This document shows positions 1 through 8,532 of a stretch of 64,000 bases of DNA, piece by piece. Position numbers and translations under genes: made by a program. Under the pieces are notes generated by a model that saw only the letters and a list, made by a program, of their open reading frames with translations, made no database searches and had not been told where the DNA came from. Every line of letters starts with the position of its first letter. The first letter of the stretch is position 1. Origin of the DNA: JAUHXS01 sp965213575 (GTDB lineage: Bacteria > Bacteroidota > Bacteroidia > Chitinophagales > JAUHXS01); NCBI GenBank assembly GCA_965213575.1, contig CBDBZN010000001.1:13511-77510 (forward strand). Reading direction: 5' to 3'.

Positions 1-168
1 TTAATATTGATAAAGAATATATAATGAATAATCTTGCTAATATTTATTAAGACTGTAATCACCATATCATGTAGAAATATCAGAGCTTAATATTTCACAC
101 AGTTGTTCCAAAGAAGTTTATCATAACATCCCCTCCATATACTAAGCCAATTACACACCCGATAATTA

Positions 169-1173
169 TTATGAATGCAATATTTTGCTGATCATTTCTT
201 GTAAGAGTGCCCCTTCACTAGTAACACTATTTATACCTTTTACTTTTAAGTCGTAATCATATAATATTTTCAAAACATTTTCCACGTTTGGTTTTGCGAA
301 ATTTGCAGCTGCAATTTTATAATCTTTGATAAAAAAAGGGTTTACGCTTAATAAACTCGCTAATTCTCTATCTGAGCTTTTTTTACTACTATGATGTATA
401 TATAATTTGCTGAAAAACGTATACAACGTGGCTAAAACAACCATCATTGGCCCTGATTTCGGGTTGGCGTTAAAGTACTTAATAATTAAATTTGCATTTA
501 AATAATCTTTTCTGCCAATAGCGTTTTGTAGCTCAAATACATTGTATTCTTTACTAATTCCTATATTTCTTTCTACTGTTTCAGCAGTTATTTCACTGCC
601 TTTAGGTAATATAATAGATAGTTTTTTAAGTTCATTCGCTATTCTAGATAGGTCATTGCCGATATGTTCAGCAATAAGCGCAGCAATATTGGGTTTAATG
701 GATAAATGAAGGTGACGGGCATGTTTTTCAATCCACGGTGGAATTTGATTATCGTATAGCTTCTTACTATCTAATACAATACTTTTTTTAGTGAGGGCTT
801 TTGCAAAAGCAGTCCGTTTATCTAATTTTTTATATTTATAGCAAATTACTAAAATTGTACTTTTTAAAGGGTTTTTAATATAAGGTAAAAGCCGTTCAAT
901 ATTTTTGATGCCTTGTGCCTCTTTTACTATCACAACTTGATAGTCTGACATCATTGGGTAACGTTTAGCCGTATCTAAAATAGTCTGTACATCGGTATCC
1001 TTTCCATAAAATATGGTTTGGTTAAAACTTTTTTGCCCCTCATCAAGTACTACATTTTCTATAAGATCAGCAACCAGGTCAATGTAGTAAGGTGTTTCGC
1101 CATGTAAAAAATAGACGGGGTGGTACTGCTTGTGTTTAATATTTTTAATAGCACTGTCGATCGTTTCGGCCAT
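169..1173 (-). CDS. holA: DNA polymerase III subunit delta
   Basis: This 334-residue protein is the delta subunit of the clamp loader, which opens the sliding clamp and loads it on DNA during replication. The N-terminal motif YFLHGETPYYID sits where the family has its degenerate nucleotide-binding fold, and the length matches the family (E. coli 343). The mid-region IGNDLSRIANELKKL is the typical delta signature. It is transcribed away from the HsdR_N-like gene across a 40-bp gap, an arrangement common in Bacteroidota. A TAnnTTTA-like box lies about 10 nt upstream of the ATG. Confidence 0.93.
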   Translation of the reverse strand: MAETIDSAIKNIKHKQYHPVYFLHGETPYYIDLVADLIENVVLDEGQKSFNQTIFYGKDTDVQTILDTAKRYPMMSDYQVVIVKEAQGIKNIERLLPYIKNPLKSTILVICYKYKKLDKRTAFAKALTKKSIVLDSKKLYDNQIPPWIEKHARHLHLSIKPNIAALIAEHIGNDLSRIANELKKLSIILPKGSEITAETVERNIGISKEYNVFELQNAIGRKDYLNANLIIKYFNANPKSGPMMVVLATLYTFFSKLYIHHSSKKSSDRELASLLSVNPFFIKDYKIAAANFAKPNVENVLKILYDYDLKVKGINSVTSEGALLQEMISKILHS

Positions 1174-1213
1174 TTGATAAAATTAGCATTATTTTGTTTT
1201 AGATTTGAATAGT

Positions 1214-1648
1214 ATGACATCATCTTTAAAGATCATAGAACGAGAAGGTAAGCGGTTGATATGGTGCTTGATCAGGAAAAAATTTGTATCAGCTACGCCT
1301 GAAGAATTAGTAAGACAAAAGTTCATGACATATTTAATCAATTATAAAAAATATCCCAAAACACTTATGGCTGTTGAAATGCCAATTACGCTAAATGGGT
1401 TGAAAAAAAGATGTGATATCGTTGCATTTGATGATGCAATTAAACCTCTGCTAATTGTAGAATGCAAAGCTCCAAATGTAAAGTTAGGCCAGCAAACACT
1501 TGATCAAGCAGCTCGCTATAATATGAAACTTAATGTGAAGTATTTAATGGTTACCAACGGGCAGCAAACTTATTGCTGTGAGATAAAAAAAGAAAAAGGA
1601 TATAATTTTTTGGATCAAATTCCAGAATATAAAAACTTGAAAAGTTGA
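1214..1648 (+). CDS. HsdR N-terminal (HSDR_N_2) domain protein, PD-(D/E)xK nuclease fold
   Basis: This small protein (144 residues from the ATG) matches the restriction-enzyme R-subunit N-terminal domain, a PD-(D/E)xK fold. The conserved acidic and lysine positions are visible in KRCDIVAFDD followed by LIVECKAP. No HsdM, HsdS or helicase domain is present, so it is not a working type I restriction system. The same single-domain protein stands divergently beside holA in many Bacteroidota, which suggests a housekeeping role that is not known. A TTG nine bases upstream (1205) would add three residues; the ATG at 1214 is preferred. Confidence 0.82.
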   Translation: MTSSLKIIEREGKRLIWCLIRKKFVSATPEELVRQKFMTYLINYKKYPKTLMAVEMPITLNGLKKRCDIVAFDDAIKPLLIVECKAPNVKLGQQTLDQAARYNMKLNVKYLMVTNGQQTYCCEIKKEKGYNFLDQIPEYKNLKS

Positions 1649-1743
1649 TAGGAGCAAGTACTAGAAGAGAAACCTTTTGTAGATGATTCTCAATAGTTAG
1701 ATTTTTCAGATTAATTTCATATTTCAACTTTTTATCAAAAAAT

Positions 1744-1774
1744 GTGGATTAAAAATAATTTTTAATTAACTTCG
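1744..1774 (+). promoter_or_regulatory. Candidate promoter of rpmI-rplT
   Basis: TAACTTCG at 1767-1774 matches the Bacteroidota -7 box TAnnTTTG at seven of eight positions. GTGG at 1744-1747 lies exactly 19 nt upstream, as in the rpsL promoter. The rpmI ATG follows 22 nt downstream. Confidence 0.45.
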
Positions 1775-1796
1775 CACCCCTTAAAATTGTATTGTT

Positions 1797-1991
1797 ATGC
1801 CTAAAATGAAGACAAACTCGAGCGCAAAGAAGCGTTTTAAAATAACGGGTACCGGTAAGGTCAAGAGAAATCATGCCTTTAAAAACCACATTCTGACTAA
1901 AAAGTCTAAAAAACGCAAGAGAAACTTAGGTAAAAGTGTAATTGTCGATCCGGCTGATGCAGCCAACGTAAAAAGAATGTTAGTAGCTTAA
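1797..1991 (+). CDS. rpmI: 50S ribosomal protein L35
   Basis: This 64-residue, very basic protein starts MPKMKTNSSAKKRFK, the L35 hallmark, and has the usual length. It belongs to the large ribosomal subunit. rplT follows after 19 nt, so the two are co-transcribed. The usual upstream neighbour infC is not here; the preceding gene is the HsdR_N-like gene. Confidence 0.97.
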   Translation: MPKMKTNSSAKKRFKITGTGKVKRNHAFKNHILTKKSKKRKRNLGKSVIVDPADAANVKRMLVA

Positions 1992-2010
1992 AGTTTAAAG
2001 AAAATATATT

Positions 2011-2355
2011 ATGCCACGTTCAGTTAATGCAGTAGCATCTAGAAAAAGAAGAAAGAAAGTCCTAAAACAAGCCAAAGGATTCTTCGGCAGAAGAAAAAAT
2101 GTTTTTACAGTAGCTAAAAATGCTGTAGAAAAGGCAATGGTTTATTCATATGTAGGCCGTAAGCAAAAGAAAAGACAATTCAGAAGTCTTTGGATTCAAC
2201 GGATCAATGCTGCGTTGAGAGAGGAAGGATTAAGCTATTCTGTTTTTATGGGACAGCTTAAAGGAAAAAATATCGATCTAAATCGGAAAGTTTTAGCTGA
2301 TTTAGCTATGAATCATCCGGATTCTTTTAAGGAATTAGTGAAGTCGGTTAACTAA
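2011..2355 (+). CDS. rplT: 50S ribosomal protein L20
   Basis: This 114-residue protein binds 23S rRNA and is needed early in large-subunit assembly. The start MPRSVNAVASRKRRKKVLK and the segment AKGFFGRRKNVFTVAKNAV are typical of L20. In many bacteria L20 represses its own operon; no leader structure for that could be established here. A strong intrinsic terminator follows 30 nt after the stop codon. Confidence 0.97.
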   Translation: MPRSVNAVASRKRRKKVLKQAKGFFGRRKNVFTVAKNAVEKAMVYSYVGRKQKKRQFRSLWIQRINAALREEGLSYSVFMGQLKGKNIDLNRKVLADLAMNHPDSFKELVKSVN

Positions 2356-2384
2356 ATACTTTTTTCAAAAAAAATCAATATATT

Positions 2385-2413
2385 AAAAGCTTGCTAATTG
2401 CAGGCTTTTTTTA
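2385..2413 (+). terminator. Intrinsic terminator after rplT
   Basis: AAAAGCTTGC (2385-2394) pairs with GCAGGCTTTT (2400-2409) around a 5-nt loop, with one G-U pair. A T run follows. It separates the rpmI-rplT unit from the nqr operon. Confidence 0.85.
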
Positions 2414-2600
2414 TTTTATTTAACACACAATATATTTGAAAATTTAGCATATTATATATATAGTAATATTTATAAAGCAAAGACTTATTTAGATTAATTC
2501 TAAATAAATGTAGTGCCCAAAAAAGCTGAAATAATAAACGAGTATTGAAAGAACAACTTCTTAAATTTACAGATATATTAGCTAAACACAGGGGACATTA

Positions 2601-3968
2601 ATGAGCGAAGTAATCAAATTAAAAAAAGGTTTAAATATAGGAATTCTGGGTGTGCCTGAACGAATCACTACAGATATCTATAAATCTGATACCTATGCTT
2701 TAAAACCAACTGATTTTGTAGGTATTTCGCCTATACCCAAAACAGTAGTAAACGTTGGAGATAAAGTAAAAGCCGGAGATCCTGTTTTTTATGATAAAGA
2801 TGCTCCGGATATCTTATATACTTCTCCGGTGAGTGGCGAAATTGCAGAAATTAAAAGAGGGCCGAAAAGAGCTATCATTGAAATTGTTATTAAATCTGAC
2901 GGTAAATTCGAGAAAAAGGCTTTTAAGCAATCTGATCCCAAGACTTTAAATCGAGAGCAAGTCATAGCTGCGATGAAAGAGAGTGGGGCATGGCCTATGC
3001 TGCGTCAGCGTCCATATAACCTTATTGCAGATCCTGAAATTAAACCTAAAGCAATTTTTATTTCCGGTTTTGATACTGCACCATTAGCTCCTGATTATAA
3101 TTATATTTCAGAAGGCAAAGCACATTTATTTCAAGCAGGAATAGATGCGTTAAAAAAATTAACTGATGGCCCTATTCATCTGAGCTATGATGCAGCATCT
3201 AAAAGGTCAGCTCAACTTAAGCAAACAAAAAATGTTATTTTGCACGGGTTTAAAGGGCCACATCCTGCCGGTGTAGTAGGTATCCAAATTCATCATATTG
3301 ATCCTATCAAAAAAGGAGATATTGTATGGACGATTAATCCACAAGATGTATTGACAGTAGGCCGTTTATTTACAGAAGGGGTTTTTAATACAGAAAGAAT
3401 TATTGCGCTCGGTGGCCCGGAAGTTAAAAAACCGCGTTATTACAAAGCACATATTGGAGCTTCTATCAAAAATATGATGGAGCATAATTTAAGTGAAAAC
3501 CATGTGCGGTGTATAAGCGGCACTGTCTTAACAGGTACTAAAATTGATTTTTATGGGCATGTTGGCTTTTATGATCACTCGGTGAGTGTCGTAAAAGAAG
3601 GAGATGAATATGAGTTTATGGGTTGGTTGCTTCCTTCATATCCACGTCCCAGTATGTCCAGGACTTTTTGGACAGGCTTGTTGGCTAATATCGGATATTA
3701 TAATGATTATAGGGTTAATACCAATACACATGGAGAAAAAAGAGCTTTCGTGATGACCGGCGAATATGAACAAGTATTACCAATGGACCTCTATCCTGTA
3801 CAATTATTAAAGTCTATTATGTATAAAGATTATGACAAAATGGAAGGATTGGGCATTTATGAAGTTGTTGAAGAAGACTTAGCATTATGTGAGTTTGTTT
3901 GTACATCTAAAACTGATGTGCAGCATATCTTAAGACAAGGATTAGACGACATAAGAGAACAAGGATAA
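2601..3968 (+). CDS. nqrA: Na+-translocating NADH:quinone oxidoreductase subunit A
   Basis: This 455-residue protein is the cytoplasmic NqrA subunit of the six-subunit sodium-pumping NADH dehydrogenase and is implicated in quinone interaction. It starts MSEVIKLKKGLNIGILG and contains KPTDFVGISPIPKTVVNVGD and LRQRPYNLIADP, typical of NqrA. It has no membrane segments and normal length. It is first of the contiguous nqrABCDEF operon; nqrB follows after 31 nt. The 245-bp gap upstream holds the rplT terminator and AT-rich sequence; a TATATTTG at 2431-2438 is a possible but unconfirmed promoter element. Confidence 0.96.
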   Translation: MSEVIKLKKGLNIGILGVPERITTDIYKSDTYALKPTDFVGISPIPKTVVNVGDKVKAGDPVFYDKDAPDILYTSPVSGEIAEIKRGPKRAIIEIVIKSDGKFEKKAFKQSDPKTLNREQVIAAMKESGAWPMLRQRPYNLIADPEIKPKAIFISGFDTAPLAPDYNYISEGKAHLFQAGIDALKKLTDGPIHLSYDAASKRSAQLKQTKNVILHGFKGPHPAGVVGIQIHHIDPIKKGDIVWTINPQDVLTVGRLFTEGVFNTERIIALGGPEVKKPRYYKAHIGASIKNMMEHNLSENHVRCISGTVLTGTKIDFYGHVGFYDHSVSVVKEGDEYEFMGWLLPSYPRPSMSRTFWTGLLANIGYYNDYRVNTNTHGEKRAFVMTGEYEQVLPMDLYPVQLLKSIMYKDYDKMEGLGIYEVVEEDLALCEFVCTSKTDVQHILRQGLDDIREQG

Positions 3969-3999
3969 CAGTAACACACAAGATAAAATCTATAACTTA

Positions 4000-5241
4000 A
4001 TGAAGCCTTTAAGGAATTTACTTGATAAGATTGGATCGGCTACTAAGGATAATAAATTCTTACACACTTCTTATGATGCCATAGAAACTTTTTTATTTAC
4101 TCCTAATCACATCACCAGAGCATCAGGTGGCGTACACATAAAAGATGGTATCGATCTTAAACGAACTATGTTTCACGTAGTAATTGCCCTTCAATTGTGT
4201 TTAATCCATGGAATTATTAATATTGGGCATCAACATTATTTAGCGTTGGGAATGTTTCCGGATTTGACTGATGGGCTTTTAGAAAAAGCAGTTTATGGGC
4301 TTATCCAGCTTTTGCCGATTATTATCGTCGTACATGTGGTAGGATTGGGCATTGAGTTTTTCTTCGCTGCTAAAAAAGGGCATTCCGTGGAAGAAGGGTT
4401 TTTGGTTACGGGCATGCTGATACCTTTAATTATGCCTCCGGATATCCCATTATGGATGGTAGGCGTAGCCACTGCATTTGCCGTAATAATTGGGAAAGAA
4501 GCTTTTGGTGGAACAGGGATGAATATACTTAATGTAGCATTGACTGCTCGGGTATTTATCTTTTTTGCATATCCCACCTATATTTCCGGTGATACTTGTT
4601 GGATAGCGTACGATTATAGTTTTTTGCATGAAGCAGTAAATAATATGATTCCGGGTGATTTTTTCCATATGGCTGCGGGATCTACTCCTATTGACGGATT
4701 TTCAGGTGCTACACCTTTAGGGCTAGCTGTTCAGGGTGGTATGGAAGCTGTCCATAGCCAGTATTCATCTTTTGACCTGTTTATGGGTTTTATTCCCGGG
4801 TCTATTGGTGAGATGAGTAAAATAGCTATTTTTATAGGTATAGGTATCTTATTGATGACAGGGGTAGCAAGTTGGAGAATAATGATATCGATGGTGTTGG
4901 GATTATTATTTATGTCTAGCGTATTTAATGCTCTTGCTTCTGATTTTCCTGATGCTCCCTTTTTAACAGTGCCTTTTTACGGCCATATGATGATGGGTAG
5001 CTTTTTATTCGCTATGGCTTATATGGCAACTGACCCGGTTACGGCATCTCAAACAAACACAGGTAAGTGGATCTATGGCTTTTTAATCGGTACAGTAGGT
5101 TTAATTGTAAGGGTAACCAACCCGGCTTATCCTGAAGGTTGGATGTTAGCGATTTTATTATTAAATGTGTTAGCACCACTAATTGATCATTATGTAATTG
5201 AAGCAAATATAAATAGGAGGGTTAAACGTGTCAAATATTAA
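4000..5241 (+). CDS. nqrB: Na+-translocating NADH:quinone oxidoreductase subunit B
   Basis: This 413-residue multi-spanning inner-membrane subunit is part of the ion path of Na+-NQR and carries covalent FMN in the family. The acceptor motif SGAT is visible at residues 235-238 within DGFSGATPLGLA, so T238 is the expected flavinylated threonine. The conserved GKEAFGGTGMNILN is at residues 165-178. Covalent FMN is attached by ApbE, which is also encoded in this window. The gene overlaps nqrC by 14 nt, which suggests translational coupling. Confidence 0.97.
   Translation: MKPLRNLLDKIGSATKDNKFLHTSYDAIETFLFTPNHITRASGGVHIKDGIDLKRTMFHVVIALQLCLIHGIINIGHQHYLALGMFPDLTDGLLEKAVYGLIQLLPIIIVVHVVGLGIEFFFAAKKGHSVEEGFLVTGMLIPLIMPPDIPLWMVGVATAFAVIIGKEAFGGTGMNILNVALTARVFIFFAYPTYISGDTCWIAYDYSFLHEAVNNMIPGDFFHMAAGSTPIDGFSGATPLGLAVQGGMEAVHSQYSSFDLFMGFIPGSIGEMSKIAIFIGIGILLMTGVASWRIMISMVLGLLFMSSVFNALASDFPDAPFLTVPFYGHMMMGSFLFAMAYMATDPVTASQTNTGKWIYGFLIGTVGLIVRVTNPAYPEGWMLAILLLNVLAPLIDHYVIEANINRRVKRVKY
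5215..5221 (+). promoter_or_regulatory. Strong Shine-Dalgarno before nqrC
   Basis: AGGAGGG ends 6 nt before the GTG start of nqrC and lies inside the nqrB 3' end. Strong SD sequences are rare among the genes of this window, so this one fixes the unusual GTG start. Confidence 0.7.
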
Positions 5242-5926
5242 TTCTAACAAGTATACTGTAATCTATATAACTGCTTTAACAGTTATAGTAGCAGTTTGTT
5301 TAGCTTTAGCTGCAACGGGCTTAAAGCAAAAACAAGATTATAATGTCGAATTATCTAATAAGAAGGATATTCTTAAAGCTATTGGGTTAGATAGTGTTCC
5401 TAATATTGAAGAAACATTTGATAATTCTATTGAACAATTAGTAATAGATGTAAATGGAAAGCCTATAGAAGGTGTAAACGCTTTAGATATAAATGTTAAA
5501 AAAGAATCAAAAAAGCCGGCTGAGGAAAGGCAATTACCACTTTATATCTATGAAAATAATAATGAAAGAAGTTATATTTTGCCGATGAGCGGTTTTGGCT
5601 TATGGGATGAAATATGGGGATATGTAGCAATTAAAAGCGACTTAAACACAGTACAAGGTGTGGCTTTTGATCATAAAGCTGAAACGCCCGGATTAGGTGC
5701 TAAAATTAAAGATGATCCTAAATTTGGATCAAGTTTTGTAGGTAAACAAATATATAACATAAATGAAAAATACGTATCTGTTGCAGTTACCAAGACCATT
5801 ACAGATCCTGATCATCAGGTTTCCAGTATTTCCGGAGCAACTATGACCAGTATAGGTGTTTCTGATATGTTATATAAAAATATAGGCAACTATTTAGCAT
5901 ATTTTGATTCAATAAAGAAAAAATAA
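5228..5926 (+). CDS. nqrC: Na+-translocating NADH:quinone oxidoreductase subunit C
   Basis: This 232-residue subunit has one N-terminal membrane segment (about residues 10-30) and a periplasmic FMN-binding domain. The FMN attachment motif SGAT is at residues 202-205 (HQVSSISGATMTS), with T205 as the expected site. The conserved HKAETPGLGAKI is at about 149-160. The start is GTG, supported by AGGAGGG six bases upstream and an overlap with nqrB. nqrD follows after 2 nt. ApbE is expected to modify it. Confidence 0.96.
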   Translation: MSNINSNKYTVIYITALTVIVAVCLALAATGLKQKQDYNVELSNKKDILKAIGLDSVPNIEETFDNSIEQLVIDVNGKPIEGVNALDINVKKESKKPAEERQLPLYIYENNNERSYILPMSGFGLWDEIWGYVAIKSDLNTVQGVAFDHKAETPGLGAKIKDDPKFGSSFVGKQIYNINEKYVSVAVTKTITDPDHQVSSISGATMTSIGVSDMLYKNIGNYLAYFDSIKKK

Positions 5927-5928
5927 TT

Positions 5929-6591
5929 ATGGCTGAAAATTCAACTATCGAAGCTACTGGGCAAGAGAAAAAAGAAGCGATATTCTCAAAGAAAAATAAG
6001 GGGTTATTAACAGATCCGCTTAATGATAATAATCCTATCACTGTTCAGGTTTTGGGTATTTGCTCTGCATTAGCGGTAACAGTAGCAATTAAACCTGCTT
6101 TTGTAATGTCTATTGCAGTTATAGCTGTAACTGCGTTTTCTAATTTAGCAATATCCTTAATGAGAAAAGGAGTGCCACCACGGGTAAGGATGATCGTAGA
6201 ATTAGTAGTCATAGCATTTTTGGTAATTATTGTCGATCAAGTACTAAAAGCATTCTCTTTTGATATGTGGAAACAATTATCTGTATATATTGGATTGATC
6301 ATTACTAACTGTATTGTGATGGGCCGGTTAGAAGCTTACGCAATGGCAAATAAACCTTGGCCTTCCTTCTTAGACGGGATTGGAAACGGAGTAGGATACG
6401 GTGCGTTATTAGTGGTTGTCGCTGCTATGAGAGAATTATTTGGAAGTGGCACATTATTAGGTTTTCAAATAATGCCTGACAGTTATATTGGAAATGGCTT
6501 AATGCTATTACCTGCTTCTGCAATGTTTTTAATCGGAATAATTATTTGGATCCAAAGATCCAGAAACACTAAATTAATTGATATCTCTTAA
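5929..6591 (+). CDS. nqrD: Na+-translocating NADH:quinone oxidoreductase subunit D
   Basis: This 220-residue integral membrane protein is one of the two related subunits NqrD/NqrE, which sit together in the sodium channel part of the complex. About six hydrophobic segments are visible, with the typical LIITNCIVMGRLEAYAM segment containing the conserved cysteine. The gene sits 2 nt after nqrC and 37 nt before nqrE in the same operon. Confidence 0.95.
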   Translation: MAENSTIEATGQEKKEAIFSKKNKGLLTDPLNDNNPITVQVLGICSALAVTVAIKPAFVMSIAVIAVTAFSNLAISLMRKGVPPRVRMIVELVVIAFLVIIVDQVLKAFSFDMWKQLSVYIGLIITNCIVMGRLEAYAMANKPWPSFLDGIGNGVGYGALLVVVAAMRELFGSGTLLGFQIMPDSYIGNGLMLLPASAMFLIGIIIWIQRSRNTKLIDIS

Positions 6592-6628
6592 TCTAATCAC
6601 TATTGACTAACAACTAATCATTAGCTAA

Positions 6629-7225
6629 ATGGAATATTTAAATTTATTTACTAAAGCTGCTTTTGTAGAAAATATGATTTTGGCATTCTTCTTAGGAATG
6701 TGTTCATACTTAGCCGTATCAAAAACAGTTAAAACAGCAATGGGATTGGGATTAGCGGTAATATTCGTATTAGGAATAACTATTCCCGCTAACTGGGCGA
6801 TCAATGAATATTTTTTAAAACCCGAAACCAGTATCTTTGGTGAAGACCTTACCTTTTTAGGTTTTATTGTGTTCATCGCAGTAATTGCTTCAATGGTACA
6901 GCTTGTAGAGATGATCGTTGAGAAATTTTTCCCTGCTTTATATAATTCGCTGGGTATCTTCTTGCCGCTGATAACTGTTAACTGTTCTATTTTAGGAGGA
7001 TCTTTATTTATGGTTGCAAGAGATTATGATTTTTCTCATGCCACCGTATTTGGTTTGGGATCGGGATTTGGCTGGTGGTTAGCAATCATTGCTTTAGCAG
7101 CAATCAGAGAAAAGATCAGATACTCAAATGTTCCTGCACCACTTAGAGGCCTGGGAATGGCTTTTATCATAACAGGATTAATGGGTATTGCCTTCATGAG
7201 TTTTATGGGAATTAAGTTAGACTAA
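6629..7225 (+). CDS. nqrE: Na+-translocating NADH:quinone oxidoreductase subunit E
   Basis: This 198-residue membrane protein is the homologous partner of NqrD. It contains AFFLGMCSYLAVSK and ITVNCSILGGSLFM, each with the cysteine that in the family helps hold an iron centre between NqrD and NqrE. About six membrane segments are visible and the length is normal. nqrF follows after 19 nt. Confidence 0.95.
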   Translation: MEYLNLFTKAAFVENMILAFFLGMCSYLAVSKTVKTAMGLGLAVIFVLGITIPANWAINEYFLKPETSIFGEDLTFLGFIVFIAVIASMVQLVEMIVEKFFPALYNSLGIFLPLITVNCSILGGSLFMVARDYDFSHATVFGLGSGFGWWLAIIALAAIREKIRYSNVPAPLRGLGMAFIITGLMGIAFMSFMGIKLD

Positions 7226-7244
7226 ACTATTAAAGTAGATTGAT

Positions 7245-8480
7245 ATGACTATCGTATTTAGTGTTGTTGCTTTTTTAATTGTACTGCTATCGTTAACAGG
7301 ATTGCTGTTGTATGCTAAAGCAAAACTTATACCTTCAGGAGATGTTAAAATTATTATTAATGGCGATGAAGATAAGCCATTGATCGTTTCGCCGGGCTCT
7401 ACGTTGTTAACTGCTTTGTCTACTCAAAACATTTTTCTTCCTTCTGCATGTGGCGGTGGCGGTACTTGTGCAATGTGTAAATGCCAAGTTATTGAAGGCG
7501 GAGGCGAGACCTTACCTACCGAAATGAATTACCTTACCAGAAAACAAGCTCAAAATGATTGGAGGCTTGGCTGTCAGGTAAAAGTTAGAGAAGACATGAA
7601 AATTCAAGTTCCTGAAGAGATTTTTGGAATTCAAAAGATGGAATGTGAGGTTGTATCAAATCATAATGTAGCTACCTTCATTAAAGAATTTATCGTTAAG
7701 TTACCGGAAGGAACAAATTTAGATTTTGAGTCAGGCGGTTATATTCAAATTGATGTGCCGGAAGGGCAATATCATTTCAAAGATATGGTCATTGAAGATG
7801 AATATAAGGAGGAATGGGACAAATTTAAAATGTGGGATTTGGTAACTAAAGTAGATGAACCCATTTATAGAGCTTATTCTATGGCCAATCATCCCGCAGA
7901 AGGTAATATTGTTATGTTAAATATTAGGATCGCCACTCCACCATGGGATAAAGGAAAAAATGGATGGATGGATGTAAATCCGGGTTTATGTTCCAGCTTT
8001 GTATTTACCAGAAAACCGGGTGATAAAGTAACTATATCCGGGCCTTATGGAGAATTTTTTATTAAAGAAACTAAAAAAGAAATGGTATACATTGGTGGTG
8101 GAGCGGGAATGGCACCATTGCGATCTCATATCTTCCATTTATTTGAAACCATGCAAACTGATAGAAAAGTTTCTTATTTCTACGGAGGGCGTTCTAAAAG
8201 AGAACTTTTCTATACCGATCATTTTGAAAGAATTGAAGCAAAGTTTCCTAATTTCAAATATCATATGGCATTATCTGAGCCATTGCCTGAAGATAATTGG
8301 ACAGGCCCTACCGGCTTTATCCATCAAGCTGCCTATGATATATACTTAAAAAATCATCCTGAGCCGGAAGAAATAGAGTACTATCTTTGTGGACCGCCGA
8401 TGATGCTTGATGCTGTGATGAAAATGCTTGGAGATCTTGGTGTTCCTGAAAAAAATATAGCATTTGATGATTTTGGATAA
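7245..8480 (+). CDS. nqrF: Na+-translocating NADH:quinone oxidoreductase subunit F (NADH-oxidising)
   Basis: This 411-residue subunit oxidises NADH and passes electrons into the pump. An N-terminal membrane anchor (residues about 3-24) is followed by a 2Fe-2S ferredoxin domain with ligands C69, C75, C78 and C110. A FAD domain follows with RAYSMANHP, then a NADH-binding domain with YIGGGAGMAPLRSH. The chain ends FDDFG as in the family. It is the last gene of the operon, whose terminator starts 22 nt after the stop. Confidence 0.97.
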   Translation: MTIVFSVVAFLIVLLSLTGLLLYAKAKLIPSGDVKIIINGDEDKPLIVSPGSTLLTALSTQNIFLPSACGGGGTCAMCKCQVIEGGGETLPTEMNYLTRKQAQNDWRLGCQVKVREDMKIQVPEEIFGIQKMECEVVSNHNVATFIKEFIVKLPEGTNLDFESGGYIQIDVPEGQYHFKDMVIEDEYKEEWDKFKMWDLVTKVDEPIYRAYSMANHPAEGNIVMLNIRIATPPWDKGKNGWMDVNPGLCSSFVFTRKPGDKVTISGPYGEFFIKETKKEMVYIGGGAGMAPLRSHIFHLFETMQTDRKVSYFYGGRSKRELFYTDHFERIEAKFPNFKYHMALSEPLPEDNWTGPTGFIHQAAYDIYLKNHPEPEEIEYYLCGPPMMLDAVMKMLGDLGVPEKNIAFDDFG

Positions 8481-8502
8481 TAAAAACTTATACGATCATA
8501 TT

Positions 8503-8532
8503 AAAGGCTCAGCACACACGTTGAGCCTTTTT
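8503..8532 (+). terminator. Intrinsic terminator of the nqr operon
   Basis: AAAGGCTCA (8503-8511) and TGAGCCTTT (8522-8530) form a perfect 9-bp stem around a 10-nt loop, followed by Ts. It lies inside the open frame of the next gene; its 3' arm overlaps the likely TTG start of that lipoprotein. Confidence 0.85.

Noticed and set aside
1214..1648. Type I restriction system
   Set aside because: Only an HsdR N-terminal-like domain is present, with no helicase, methylase or specificity genes. It is a known neighbour of holA in this phylum.
2431..2471. nqr promoter at TATATTTG or TAATATTT
   Set aside because: The elements are not at the right spacing from a TTG -33 box, so the promoter is left uncalled.
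4293..4668. Minus-strand frames inside nqrB
   Set aside because: They lie antisense to a strongly conserved gene and show no family resemblance.
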